A DNA stretch of 64,000 nucleotides from Artemisia argyi (lineage: Eukaryota; Streptophyta; Magnoliopsida; Asterales; Asteraceae). The notes below the pieces were generated by a model. It was not told where the DNA came from. It saw only the letters and a program-made list of their open reading frames with translations, and made no database searches. Location: contig CM060704.1 in the NCBI GenBank assembly GCA_030686995.1, forward strand, positions 170,258,218-170,322,217. The letters run 5' to 3'. The position numbers and the translations under genes were made by a program. Below, one piece after another: positions 22,548-34,006 of this stretch (within the stretch, counting starts at the first letter, position 1; each line of letters starts with the position of its first letter).

Positions 22548-23014
22548 GTTGCAATAAGCCTGCCTAGGTGCTCGATTTTACACTAGGAGATCAAAAAGAG
22601 GTCAACGACGGTCAACGGTGGTCGGTGCCGGTAAGTGGCAATCGGCACAATTTTTTAAATTTAAATTAGGTTTTTTCTTTCAATCGGATCTTATTTTAAA
22701 TAATGTGTAAGAATGAACTTTGTGATGTACTTGTTCTAGAAGAGAAAAATTACAAGAAGATAACATGAGAGACATGAGATTTTGGTTTTTCAGTCTTTCT
22801 TTAGAAAAAAAATGATAATTTAACTAAGTTAAAGCCTAATTTATATTTAAAGCCCAACATCCAATTTTTTTAGATGTACTTAGTTATTTATGCTAAAATT
22901 TATCAATGTAGATATAATTTTTAAATTTATATATAGAAAAGTTCAATCCGGCGCATAGGAGTATGCGCTAGGCGGTGGTCGACCGCCCGACTAGCTCCTA
23001 GCGCTTTTTGCAAC
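22548..23014. mobile_element. MITE with GTTGCAA ends (copy B)
   Basis: Copy of the element at 1056-1531, with TTTTTGCAAC at the right end. The left end is slightly altered to GTTGCAATAA. Confidence 0.6.
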
Positions 23015-23040
23015 CATGGTAGGAACATACAAAAACACAA

Positions 23041-24717
23041 TTACAATGACAAAATGAAATCTACTAAATTCTTGAGGGAGTTATTTGAAGAACCACTATC
23101 GCAGAGTGCAAATTTAATCTTGTCTTGGATCTCCATAGCCCTCTGCCTCATTTCTTCAGCTTCTTTACCCACCAAAACCTTTCTGACTGCATTCTCAATC
23201 TCTGCACTCTTTACAACAATTTCAACACCTATCTTCCACACATGGCTCAGATACCTAGCATTCAACTTTTGGTCTACATCAAATGGTTGGCACAACATTG
23301 GAACCCCTTCTGATATACTTTCCAAAGTTGAGTTCCAGCCACAATGGCTCCAAAATCCTCCAACAGCATTATGTGCCAATACTTCCTTTTGGGGTGCCCA
23401 TTTTACAATCAGACCTCTGTCTTTCATCTGAGCCACTAAACCATCTGGCAAAAACTCAGTCCATTTGAACCCAGGCACGGAACCTGGTCGAACCACCCAT
23501 AGGAATAGCTGATTACTATTAACTAAACCCCATGCCATTTCAGTTGCCATTTTTTCATCCGCGTCTGCTAAGCTTCCTATGCTCACATAAATCACTGATT
23601 TGGGTGCTTGTTTATCTAACCATGAGATACAACTAGTATCCTCTTCAAGAAAGCTAGTGGAAGGAGTTGGGATTATTTTGTGAATCGGGCCAATAGTAAA
23701 AATTGGAACTTGATAGTGACTGCGGATATGGGTCAATGCCGATTGCTCAAGAAACTTGAGGGTGTTCCAAACAATGGCAGTAGGTGTTTTGGGGATGATC
23801 ATGGTAATCTTTTCAAGTGTTTCTTCAATTGGTCGGCTCATATAGGGTAAATCTTTGTATCTGAAAGGATCGAGTTCTGGAACTATTTCCTGCAATAAAA
23901 AATCTACCCAACATGTTCCGAGTTCCTTGTTAGCACCTTTAATTATAGTAATAAGTTAATTGACTCGGATAGTTCTTAACTATCATGTTTGTTTTTTTGG
24001 AAGCAAATGGATCATTCACATTAAGGTGATTAGTTAGCTATGTTGATTAATTGTCATAGACTAATCATGTACCAAATTACCAATATAACAAGTGGTTAAG
24101 TCTGCACCCAACAATCCCGTCATGTGATTAAGTCTAGTAACTTAAGTACATGCATAATAATTGGGAATCAAAATCATAAAAATAAAGTACTACACTTAAC
24201 ACATGTAAAAGGTGTTTTAATTGATGAAACTACCTTGTGTAGGAAATCGGCCTTCTTGATGGAGCTGAGGGATGATCATGATAGCAAGAGTAAAAGCTGC
24301 ACTACTACTACGCAAGGTGATCGAAGGTAAATCTAGCTCACGGGCAACAGCCGCTGCAAAAAACATGAGATTATCATGAATGATAACAATCGATTCCTTA
24401 TCAGATCTATCTTTTTGCGCGTTTATGATCTGAGTAAGATGCTCCTTAAAATGAGGCTTGCAGTTATCATTAAGAGTTTGCAAAAAAGGGACAACGCCAG
24501 CAGATATGCCAGGACCGGATAACTTGTCGGGCAAAGGGTGAAAAATAAAATCAGGATGCTTAGAAGGATCTGGTGGATTGAATTCGGTGTGAGCAATGGT
24601 TATTGAGAACCCTTTGGAATGAAGGTATGTCCCAAGCTGAAGCATGGGTGTCATGTGGCCTTGAAGTGGACTTGCTATTAACACCAGCCGCCATCGTTTA
24701 CTGCCGTGATCCGCCAT
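23041..24717 (-). CDS. UDP-glycosyltransferase, UGT76-like (copy B)
   Basis: Exons 24717-24234 and 23903-23041 encode a 448-residue enzyme like copy A, with His21, Asp115 and the PSPG box at 330-373. Exon 2 protein is identical to copy A; the only base change I see there is a silent Leu codon. Exon 1 has four differences, all changing the protein: N6S, T14I, Y52S and I76V. A base change upstream creates an in-frame ATG (24766-24768) that could add 17 residues, but homology with copy A and the family supports the MADHG start. Its upstream region has a duplicated TATA segment. It is probably functional, with the same donor and possibly a shifted acceptor preference. Confidence 0.92.
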
Positions 24718-24793
24718 GTCTCTCTTACTACCCCTTGTAAAATATTTTGCTACACATATTTGTGGCATCAGTTTATGATTAAAACAAATGATA

Positions 24794-25041
24794 TCACATG
24801 ATTGACATTTGTTGTGTCAGTTTTTTAGCATTTAGTATGTCCTTTAACTGATATGTTTCACATGATTTACATTTTTATAAATAGCAATCATGGGTATAGG
24901 AAAGTTATGGCATGAGATCACATGATTGACATTTGTTGTGTCAGTTTTTTAGCATTTAGTATGTCCTTTAACTGATATGTTTCACATGATTCACATTTTT
25001 ATAAATAGCAATCATGGGTATAGGAAAGTTATGGCATGAGA
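24794..25041 (-). promoter_or_regulatory. Duplicated 124-bp promoter segment of UGT copy B
   Basis: TCACATGATTGACATTTG starts at 24794 and again at 24918. Each unit holds a TATTTATAAA box on the minus strand (24874-24883 and 24998-25007), about 160 and 285 bases before the start codon. Copy A has one unit. Confidence 0.7.
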
Positions 25042-25161
25042 TCAGTTTGTAAATAAAGTACTAAAAGGTTAACATAAAGCTAAATCAATAGCAGCAGTTA
25101 TTGGGCAAAGCACAAAAATGTCAAACCAAAGGTAAAGCAACAGCTACGGCGAAGGTATTAG

Positions 25162-26505
25162 GCATGAGTTTAGGCATATATGTTTGGCTTCCATATCATT
25201 GCTCGTTCTCAAAAAGAAAATGATTAACATGCCTAAATGCATGACTAAAAACATGCCTAAGAACAAGATGATAAGAGGAAAATTCAAAAGTGAAGATTTA
25301 GAGAGAGAAAATGTATGAGTGATGTATCAAATTATTAATGGAATATGCATGAGTTTAGACATATATATTAGGCTTCCTTATAATTGCTCGTTCTCAAAAG
25401 GAAAATGATTAACATGCCTAAGAACAAGATGATTACAAGTGGAAAATTCAAAAGTAAAGATTTAGAGAGAGAAAATGTGTGAGTGATTTGTCAAATTATT
25501 AATGGATTAGACATGAGTTTAGGCATATATGTTAGGCTTCCTTATCATTGCTCGTTCTCAAAAGGAAAATGATTAACATGCCTAAAATGCATGACTAAAA
25601 ACATTCCTAAAAACAAGATGATGACAAGTTGAAAATTCAAAAGTAAAGATCTAGAGAGAGAAAATGTATGAGTGATGAGTCAAATTATTAATGGATTAGG
25701 CATGAGTTTAGGCATATATGTTAGGCTTCCTTATCATTGCTCGTTCTCAAAAGAAAAATGATTAACATGCCTAAAATGCATGACTAAAAACATGCCTAAG
25801 AAAAAGATGATGACAAGTGGAAAATTCAAAAGTGAAGATTTAGAGAGAGAAAATGTATGAGTGATGTGTCAAATTATTAATGGATTAGGCATGAGTTTAA
25901 GCATATATGTTAGGCTTCCTTATCATTGCTCGTTCTCCTAAGGAAAATGATTAACATGCTTAAAATGCATGACTAAAAACATGCCTAAGAACAAGATGAT
26001 GACAAGTGGAAATTTCAAAAGTGAAGATTTAGAGAGAGAAATTGTATGAGTGATGTGTCAAATTATTAATGTATTAGGCATGAGTTTAGGCATATATGTT
26101 AGGCTTCCTTATCATTGCTCGTTCTCAAAAGAAAAATGATTAACATGCCTAAAATGCATGACTAAAAACATGCTTAAGAAAAAGATGATGACAAGTGGAA
26201 AATTCAAAAGTGAAGATTTAGAGAGAGAAAATGTATAAGTGATGTGTCAAATTATTAATGGATTAGGCATGAGTTTAGGCATATATGTTAGGCTTCCTTA
26301 TCATTGCTCATTCTCAAAAGGAAAATGATTAACATGCTTAAAATGCATGACTAAAAACATGTCTAAGAACAAGATGATGACAAGTGGAAATTTCAAAAGT
26401 GAAGATTTAGAGAGAGAAATTGTATGAGTGATGTGTCAAATTATTAATGTATTAAGCATGAGTTTAGGCATATATGTTAGGCTTTCTTATTATTGCTCTT
26501 CTAAG
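25162..26505. repeat. 189-bp minisatellite, seven units plus a partial (copy B)
   Basis: Marker positions 25162, 25347, 25511, 25700, 25889, 26078, 26267 and 26456 give spacings of 185, 164 and then five of 189. The odd 185 and 164 spacings are shared with copy A. The two extra units look like one 378-bp dimer: the variant GAAATTGTATGAGTG with AATGTATTA recurs near 26036 and 26414. Confidence 0.95.
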
Positions 26506-27261
26506 AAATGCCTACCAAAGGTAGTACTAGTACTCAACGATGTCGTTACGGGCATACAAAGAACAAAATGTGTAGTAAACCGGGATTGATCGCAATATCT
26601 AACCGAAGAGGGAAAGTTCTACTGAGAGGGAAAGTTCTAGTGAGGCGGTGTAAATGTCGATCGTCTATTAAAAAATGAAATTGTAAAACGACGTCGTTAG
26701 GTAAGAAAACTAAAGTAAAAGTCAAAAAGACATCTTATGCCCATTAACCAAGAATAATATGGCCCTAAAATGACTAAAACCCCCTACACGACGTTGCGTT
26801 TGGCCCTCTCAAAACGATGTCGCTTGGAACGGGAATGATATATTTAATAATGTATAATGTATGGTTTAAGGGAAAATACCACTCTTTAATATGATGGCCC
26901 GTTTAAGACCCTAACTCCTTTCTTGTAGCCCGTTTAGAGAATCAAAACAAAAATATAGTAATGTGTATTTTTTATTTGTTACAACAATTCGATTATGCAA
27001 ACAAATAATATAAAATCAGAAAATAGTCTACATGGAAGAATCAAGAAGCTTCTATCATTGAATTGAAAGACGTAAATATATCAAGAAGGTTCTCAATTAA
27101 CGAACAATCTTGAAATTTTTGGATGACGCCTAATCAAAGCATAAATACCCAAACCTTACTGTCCTAAATCATCATCACATGCAACAATCAAATCAGCAAC
27201 ATTACAAACACAATCAAGCTATTTACATTCTTCTTGCAACAACACTTTCAGTCTATAAAAC
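26506..27261 (+). promoter_or_regulatory. Heat-shock promoter region (copy B)
   Basis: The same four GAAnnTTC cores are kept at 26612-26619, 26630-26637, 27045-27052 and 27085-27092. The TATA box is changed to CATAAATA at 27140-27147, a T-to-C loss of the first base. Confidence 0.65.
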
Positions 27262-27729
27262 ATGTCGATCATTCCTAGCTTTTTCGGTAACTGAAGAAAC
27301 AGCATCTTCGACACATTTTCACTCGAGGTTTGGGACCCATTCAAAGCATGCCCCCTTTCATCACCATCTGGTCTTTCAAATGAAACATATGCATTGGTGA
27401 ACACTTGTGTGGATTGGAAAGAAACACCAGAAGCTCACGTGTTTAAAGCCGATCTCCCTGGACTTAAAAAAGAAGAGGTAAAGGTGGAAGTTGAAGACGA
27501 CAGGGTATTACAGATTACAGGTGAGAGGAGTGTGGAGAAAGAAGATAAGAATGATAAATGGCATCGTGTCGAAAGAATAAGTGGTAAGTTTACGAGGAGG
27601 TTTAGGTTGCCAGAGAATGCGAAAATGGATCAGATTAAGGCGGGAATGGAGAATGGTGTGTTAACGATTACTGTGCCGAAGGAGGAAGTCAAGAAGCTAG
27701 ATGTCAAGTCTATTGAGATCTCTGGTTAG
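27262..27729 (+). pseudogene. Class I small heat-shock protein, nonsense at codon 11 (copy B)
   Basis: MSIIPSFFGN is followed by the same TGA as copy A, so the stop predates the duplication or was spread by gene conversion. The remaining frame is open to ISG and stop, and is closer to the normal family than copy A ([29 protein letters not shown]). It has private changes RISGKF and KKLDVKS. The length without the stop would be about 155 residues, normal for the class. Confidence 0.85.
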
Positions 27730-28017
27730 ATAAATTTGTGTTTGGTCCATCCACATTTTAGAATAATGTTTTAATTTGATGATATGCAAAGCAATAATAG
27801 CTTGTTTATCTATTTAGTATCTCGGATAAGTATGAATAAATTGTTGGTTTAGCTTTCTAAAGATTAATGTTAGTGTAATGATATGTAACTGAATCAAGCT
27901 CAGTTTAACGTAACTCAAAATTGCATTAGACTGTACAAACACGCTCTGGCCTAGTTCTACAACATTAACACACATCAACCAAATATTTGCGATGCAATAC
28001 CCAACATGGTAGTTTGT

Positions 28018-28146
28018 GAGTTTTATATACATATCACCACCACAATCACAATGAGAAAACGTACTGTACTGAATCATTCTAGGAGTTGTTTGAAGAACCA
28101 CCATTGCAACTTTGACCTTCTCTTGAATGTGCGTAGCATTGCCTTA
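28018..28146 (-). pseudogene. 3' remnant of a third UGT
   Basis: On the minus strand, HIQEKVKVA and then, after a one-base shift, GGSSNNS resemble the C-terminal IQDKIKFALCDSGSSNNS of the two intact UGTs. A stop follows at once. Everything upstream is cut off by copia element 2 from 28153. It suggests a longer tandem UGT cluster before the transposons arrived. Confidence 0.55.
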
Positions 28147-28152
28147 TTTTTT

Positions 28153-28791
28153 TGTTGGTGGTTAGGAGCCCAGAACAGGGTTAAGATAATCAATAGCCTA
28201 ACTACGTACCAATAAAGGTTACCGGATATCACTTGGAATCGTGTTATCACTTTCCAAAGTAAACTATTCGACCCTAATGCCTGGGTATCACGAACATCTA
28301 CTTGGGATAAGACCAAATGTTGTTAGTGATTTAGGCACAAATCAATAACCCTTCGTGTATCAGTGTTATATGTTTTCTGTGTATCTTTCATGCTTTATTT
28401 GATTTCCTATTTATAGGAAGATACTCATGGCTAGTCAAATGGAATTATGAGAATTAATCGGCCCATTAATCTCCACATAATTATCCCTATTATAGCCTAA
28501 AATAGTGGTTACATGACCAGTTAAACGAGGTCATAAGTGTAGATGTAACTGCCATTTGAATAGGTCAAATCAGTTACATAATCATATAGCACTCTATCAG
28601 CAGAAACTCTGCTTATCAGCAGGATCCTAACACTAGTAGCAGGAACCATCAGCAGGAACCAACACTCAGCAGAATCCTGCACAACCACTATAGAGTCAGG
28701 GGAATCAGTAACTTGATGGGTGTACACTCCGTACCTCCTGACCCATTGCCAAGTTTGGATTGAACCCTCAAGTGCACTAAATTTTCCAACA
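28153..28791 (-). repeat. 3' LTR of copia element 2
   Basis: 639 bp. It contains a TATAAATAGGAA box on the minus strand in a short palindrome near 28404-28420 and a short ATCAGCAG repeat near 28610-28680. Confidence 0.93.
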
Positions 28792-29309
28792 ATCCTCCCC
28801 AAATTTAGTTCACTTCCTTTGCATGAAATCAAACATTAAACAAAATATATGCATAAACGAAAAAATCCTGAGGATTGAATTTCCATCTTAGTACATTACA
28901 CGTTCAAATATTCGAGAATCAGGGTGTTCTAAGAATTGAACCCTTCAACCCATTTGAATACCTCAAGATAAAATACACATACATTTTCAAACACTTCAAC
29001 GCTCTTGACACTATACAAGCCATGTGTCCATATCAAAATTCATAAATATTGTAAAAGCTAAAAGTCCATAGATTCCTGAAGCGGCAAAACTTCAATATCC
29101 ACATAGGTGGTTCCTCTTTATTCATGCTCCTGCCAAGCACTTTTTCAAAGAAAATTAACCATTAAGAAGTAATGACTTCATCCTCCTTTTCAGCAGGTTC
29201 TGAGCACAACCTTGGGATGTAGTGTAATACATGTGCTCAAGTACACTGAATGTTCAGCTTTCCACATTGAACTCAGCTCCCAATTTTCCTCAAGAGGGAG
29301 TTGGGTGTC

Positions 29310-30830
29310 CTAGCATTCAGTGACCAAGTTGGGCTTCAAACCCATCCCTTTAGCAGACTTTATAACCAAGTCTCTAGCAAGACCCTTCGTCAAGTGATTA
29401 GTTAAATTCTGTTGAAATCTAACAAACTCTATAGAAATTACCCCATTCATGATAAGTTCACGAATCATGCTATGCCTGACACCTAAGTGTCTAGACTTCC
29501 CATTGTACATCTGGCTATAAGCCTTTGACAATGTAGTAGCACTATAACACCGGATAGAAATAGGTGCTATAGGTTTAGGCCACAATGGAATCTCAAGAAG
29601 CAAGTTTTTCAACCATTCAGCTTCTTTACCAGCAGCTGCTAAGGCCACAAATTCTGATTCCATTGTTGAACTGGTGATGCAAGTTTGCTTCTTGGATGCC
29701 CAAGAAATTGCACGTCCACTAAGTAGGAATACCCAGCCACTGGTAGACGAATTGTCTTCAGTGTTACTGATCCAACTTGCATCAGTGTAACCTTCCAACA
29801 CTGATGGATAACCAGTATATGAGAGACTATAGTCCATAGTTCTCTTTAAATACTTCAGTACCCTCTGAACTGCTTGCCAGTGATGAGCACTAGGATTACT
29901 AGTATACCTGCTCAGTTTACCCACTACAAAAGCAATATCAGGTCTTGTACAAGTCAAGGCATACATCAGGCAGCCAATTACCCTAGAATACTCAAGTTGA
30001 GATACAGCTTTTCCAGTATTAGGCATTAGCTTCTCATTTGTATCCATAGGAGTACTCACTGGAGTACAATCAAAGCAATTAAATTTCTTCAGTACCTTCT
30101 CAATGTAATGAGACTGAGAAATTGATATAACATTGCTTTCATGTTTAATCCTTATGCCAAGGATAACATCAGCCTCCCCCATGTCCTTCATAGAGAACCT
30201 TGATGACAAAAATTCCTTAGTCATGTCAACTTGATTTTGGTCAGTGCCAAAGATCAACATGTCATCAACATATAGGCAAATGTTGACTCCTTTACCAGAT
30301 TCATCAAATTTGCTATATACACATTTGTCAGCCTAGTTAAGAACATAACCATTAGACAAAACCACTTCATCAAACTTTTGATGCCATTGCTTAGGTGTCT
30401 ATTTCAGTCCATATAAATACTTAATCAGTTTGCACACCTTGTTTTCATTTCCAGGCAAGATGAAGCCCTGAGGTTGGTTCATATAAACCTCCTCATCCAA
30501 TTTACTATTCAAGAAAGCTGCCTTCACATCCATCTGATGAATAATCAGATTGTGAATTGATGCTAAAGCAATCAGCAGCCTGATGGTACTGATACGTGCC
30601 ACAAGGGCATAAGTATCAAAGTAGTCTATCCCTGACTTTTGTTTAAAGCCCTGAATGACTAGTCTAGTCTTGAACTTTTCAATAGTTCCATCTACCTTCA
30701 TTTTCCTTTTGAAAATCCATTTGCAACCAAGAGGTTTGCAACCTGGAGGTAGATCAACCAACACCCAAGTGTTGTTGCCCATGATGGAGTCAATCTCATC
30801 ATTTATTGCCTCTTTCCAGAAAGCAACATC
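29310..30830 (-). pseudogene. copia element 2 reverse transcriptase and RNase H, nonsense-broken
   Basis: Continues the polyprotein frame. MGNNTWVLVDLP to SLYGLK-type sequence runs 30782-30402 and ends in TAG at 30399-30401; a further TAG is at 30333-30335. The YVDD box and the full RNase H ([16 protein letters not shown]) follow in 30260-29310. No frameshift is seen. In sibling element 1 the three stop positions are glutamine codons (CAG, CAG, CAA). Confidence 0.88.
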
Positions 30831-30833
30831 CTA

Positions 30834-33341
30834 GGACTTCATTGCTTCTTCAAATGTTTTGGGATCATCCTCAACAATGAAGCAATAGGAATATTGGTCA
30901 GAGACCTCATTCCTTGTACCTTCAATTAAGTATAATTGAAACTCAGGTCCAAATGACTTTGGAGTCCTGACCCTTTTGCTCTTCCTGAACTCAAGTTCAG
31001 GTTGTTGAACCACAACCTCATCAGGGACCTGAGATGATAATTCATCAGGGACCTCTGATACACCAATGTCATCAGTACCATATGGAATCCTGTGACTTGG
31101 TCTACGGACTGATGAGAATTTATTCTCATCAAAGAGTGCATCTCTTGATTCAATTATTGAGTTAATTGAAACATATTCATTAGGTTCAATGACATAGAAC
31201 CTGTATGCCTTGGAATGCTCAACATATCCAACAAAGATACATTCAATGCCTCTTTCGCCCAGAGTTTTTAACTTTGGATCAGGGAGTCTTACAACAGCCC
31301 TACAACCCCAAACCCTGAGATAATTCAGGTTGGGTTTCTTTTTATTCCAGAGTTCATAAGGGGTAACCTTGTTCCTTTTATTTGGAACCCTATTTAATAA
31401 ATAACAAGCTGTTAACATAGCTTCACCCCAGAACCCTTGACTCAGTCCTGAATAGGACAACATGGAATTAACCATCTCCTTCAGTACCCTGTTTTTCCTT
31501 TCAGAGATACCATTTTGTTGAGGAGTATAGGGAGCAGTCGTTTCATGGATTATACAAACAGACTGAAAATACAGAGTATCCATGTACTCACCTCCCCTAT
31601 CAGTCCTAAACCTTTTGATCAGTGACCCAAGTTGCAACTCAACTTCAGTTTTAAATACTTTGAATTTATCTAATGCTTCATCCTTGGTATGTAATAGATA
31701 GACATAGCAAAACCTAGAAGCATCATCAATAAATGTCACAAAGTACTTCTTGTTCCCCAAAGAGGGAGTGGCATGCAAATCACACAGGTCACTGTGTATA
31801 AGCTCCAAGAGCTTAGTCTCACGTTTTACACCCTGAAAGGGTTTCTTAGTTATTTTGGTCAACATGCAAGTCTTACACTTTTCAGTGTCCATGTTAAATG
31901 CTGGGATTAACCCATCCTTAGACATATCTTGCATCCTTTTAAAATGTACATGGCCAAGTCTAGCATGCCACAGGGTAGAGTCATTTAGTTTAGAGGTTGA
32001 CATAAAGGCTGAATTACCAATGTCAGTGACAATGTTAAGCCTGAACATTTGATTACACAAATAGCCAAAACCAATAAACACACCATGTTTCGACAATATA
32101 AATATATCAGATTCAATAACTTGTTTATATCCATGATTATTCAAAACACTACTTGAAACCAAGTTCTTCCTTATATCAGGAACATGAATAACATTAAACA
32201 AAGTTACAATCTTTCCAGAACTAAAACTAAGATCTACAAAACCATGACCATGCACCAAGGCTATTGACTCATTTCCCATGTGAAGAATAGATCCATCATT
32301 CAGTGACTCATAAGTCTTGAACCAGCATCTATCTTTGCACACATGAACAGTTGCTCCAGAGTCAACCCACCACGCAATATCATCATCTTGCACATAGTTA
32401 GATTCAGATACATATGTAACATAATAAACCTGAAGAGATTCATTAAACATATTCTGACCTTTCAGTGAGTTGGCTTGACCACCACTTCCTGAACCACTAG
32501 TGCCTGAGCCATTGGATTTACCTCCAATCTTAACACCTTTGCAATCCCTTTTAATGTGACCAGATTTGCCACATTTCCAACAAGTAGGTGTTGCCTTCTT
32601 GTTAGGATCAGCCCTTGCGTTATCCTGATGTTTACGTTTGCCTTTGTTGTCATTGTACCTGGTGGAATTGTTATGTTCCACCATATTGACAATAGATGCA
32701 CCAGTAGCATTGCTACTCTTTGGCTTGTCATTGTCATGCGCCCTGAGAGAATCCTCAATACGCAGATGACTACCCAACTGAACAAGTGTCAGTTCTTCTT
32801 TCTTATGTTTCAAGGTATGCTTGAAATCTTTCCAAGAAGGAGGGAGTTTGTCAATGATACAAGAGACTGAAATAGCCTCATCCATGTTCATTTTGTGTTG
32901 TGTAAACCTTCCAAGTATTCCAAGAAGTTCATTGTATTGTTCCATAACTGGTCTTGAATCAGTCATTTTGTAATTTGTGAAATTACTTACAAGAAACTTC
33001 TTAATTGAAGCATCCTCAGCCATATATTTGGCATCCAAGGAATCCCAAAGTTCTTTGGAAGATTCAACATTCTGATAAATGTCAAAGAGAGAATCAGACA
33101 TACCATTGATGATTAAACCTCTGCAGACATAATCACCATTCTCCCATTTGCTTCTTTTCTTTATCTGTTCCACAGAAGCATTATCCCCATGATCTTCAGG
33201 AATGGCAGTGCTTAGAACATACACCACATTCATGCTTGATAGCAGGAAGTGCATCTTCTTTTGCCATCTTCTGAAATCAACACCTTCAAACTTTTCCAAT
33301 TTGGAAAAGCTAGCAGCCATATGCCTCATAGCAGCAGCCAT
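30834..33341 (-). CDS. copia element 2 gag-protease-integrase frame
   Basis: An 836-residue open frame. In order: gag N-terminus MAAAMRHMAASFSK, zinc knuckle CWKCGKSGHIKRDC (about residue 255), protease WWVDSGA (about 330), the GAG-pre-integrase HARLGH motif, then integrase with FIDDASRF, RTDRGGEY and the Glu-bearing TPQQNGISERKN. It is stopped by TAG at 30831-30833 where element 1 has CAG. It would assemble the particle and insert cDNA, but without the downstream reverse transcriptase it is not autonomous. Confidence 0.92.
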
Positions 33342-33353
33342 TGATTATCACAA

Positions 33354-33367
33354 AATAGTTTACTTTG
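33354..33367 (-). promoter_or_regulatory. Unusual primer-binding position, copia element 2
   Basis: The sense strand reads CAAAGTAAACTATT two bases after the 5' LTR. It is perfectly complementary to the LTR at 33472-33485 and 28255-28268, although three bases differ from the element 1 14-mer. Confidence 0.6.
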
Positions 33368-33369
33368 AT

Positions 33370-34006
33370 TGTTGGTGGTTAGGAGCCCAGAACAGGGTTA
33401 AGATAATCAATAGCCTAACTACGTACCAATAAAGGTTACCGGATATCACTTGGAATCGTGTTATCACTTTCCAAAGTAAACTATTCGACTCTAATGCCTG
33501 GGTATCACGAACATCTACTTGGGATAAGACCAAATGTTGTTAGTGATTTAGGCACAAATCAATAACCCTTCGTGTATCAGTGTTATATGTTTTCTGTGTA
33601 TCTTTCATGCTTTATTTGACTTCCTATTTATAGGAAGATACTCATGGCTAGTCAAATGGAATTATGAGAATTAATCGGCCCACTAATCTCAACATAATTA
33701 TCCTCATTATAGCCTAAAATAGTGGTTACATGACCAGTTAAACGAGGTCATAAGTGCAGAGTAACTGCTATTTGAATAGGTCAAATCAGTTATATAATCA
33801 TATAACACTCTATCAGCAGAAACTCTCCTTATCAGCAGGATCCTAACACTAGTAGCAGGAACCATCAGCAGAACCAGCACTCAGCAGAATACTGCACAAC
33901 CACTATAGAGTCAGGGGAATCAGTGACTTGATGGGTGTACACTCCGTACCTCCTGACCCATTGCCAAGTTTGGATTGAACCCTCAAGTGCACTAAATTTT
34001 CCAACA
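33370..34006 (-). repeat. 5' LTR of copia element 2
   Basis: 637 bp. A TATA box lies in the palindrome CTTCCTATTTATAGGAAG at 33620-33637. The site complementary to the primer-binding position is 33472-33485, roughly 145 bases downstream of the TATA box in the sense direction. Confidence 0.93.

Larger units (their letters stand above)
21493..27929. repeat. Segmental duplication, copy B
   Basis: Second copy of 1-5957. Differences are scattered substitutions, a 124-bp duplication upstream of the UGT, two additional 189-bp units, and 12 bases fewer in the heat-shock pseudogene. Confidence 0.95.
28153..34006 (-). mobile_element. Ty1/copia element 2, same family as element 1
   Basis: LTRs TGTTGG to CCAACA at both ends (28153-28791 and 33370-34006), polypurine tract GGGGAGGAT on the minus strand at 28792-28800, gag ATG at 33341. 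Internally full length, with a long gag-protease-integrase frame and a broken reverse transcriptase. The five-base flanks do not match (TTTTT left, AGTAA right), so the two sides no longer represent the original insertion site. LTRs differ from one another more than those of element 1. Confidence 0.93.

Noticed and set aside
24718..24768. Upstream ATG as the true start of UGT copy B
   Set aside because: It arises from one base change absent from copy A and adds 17 residues that do not belong to the family.
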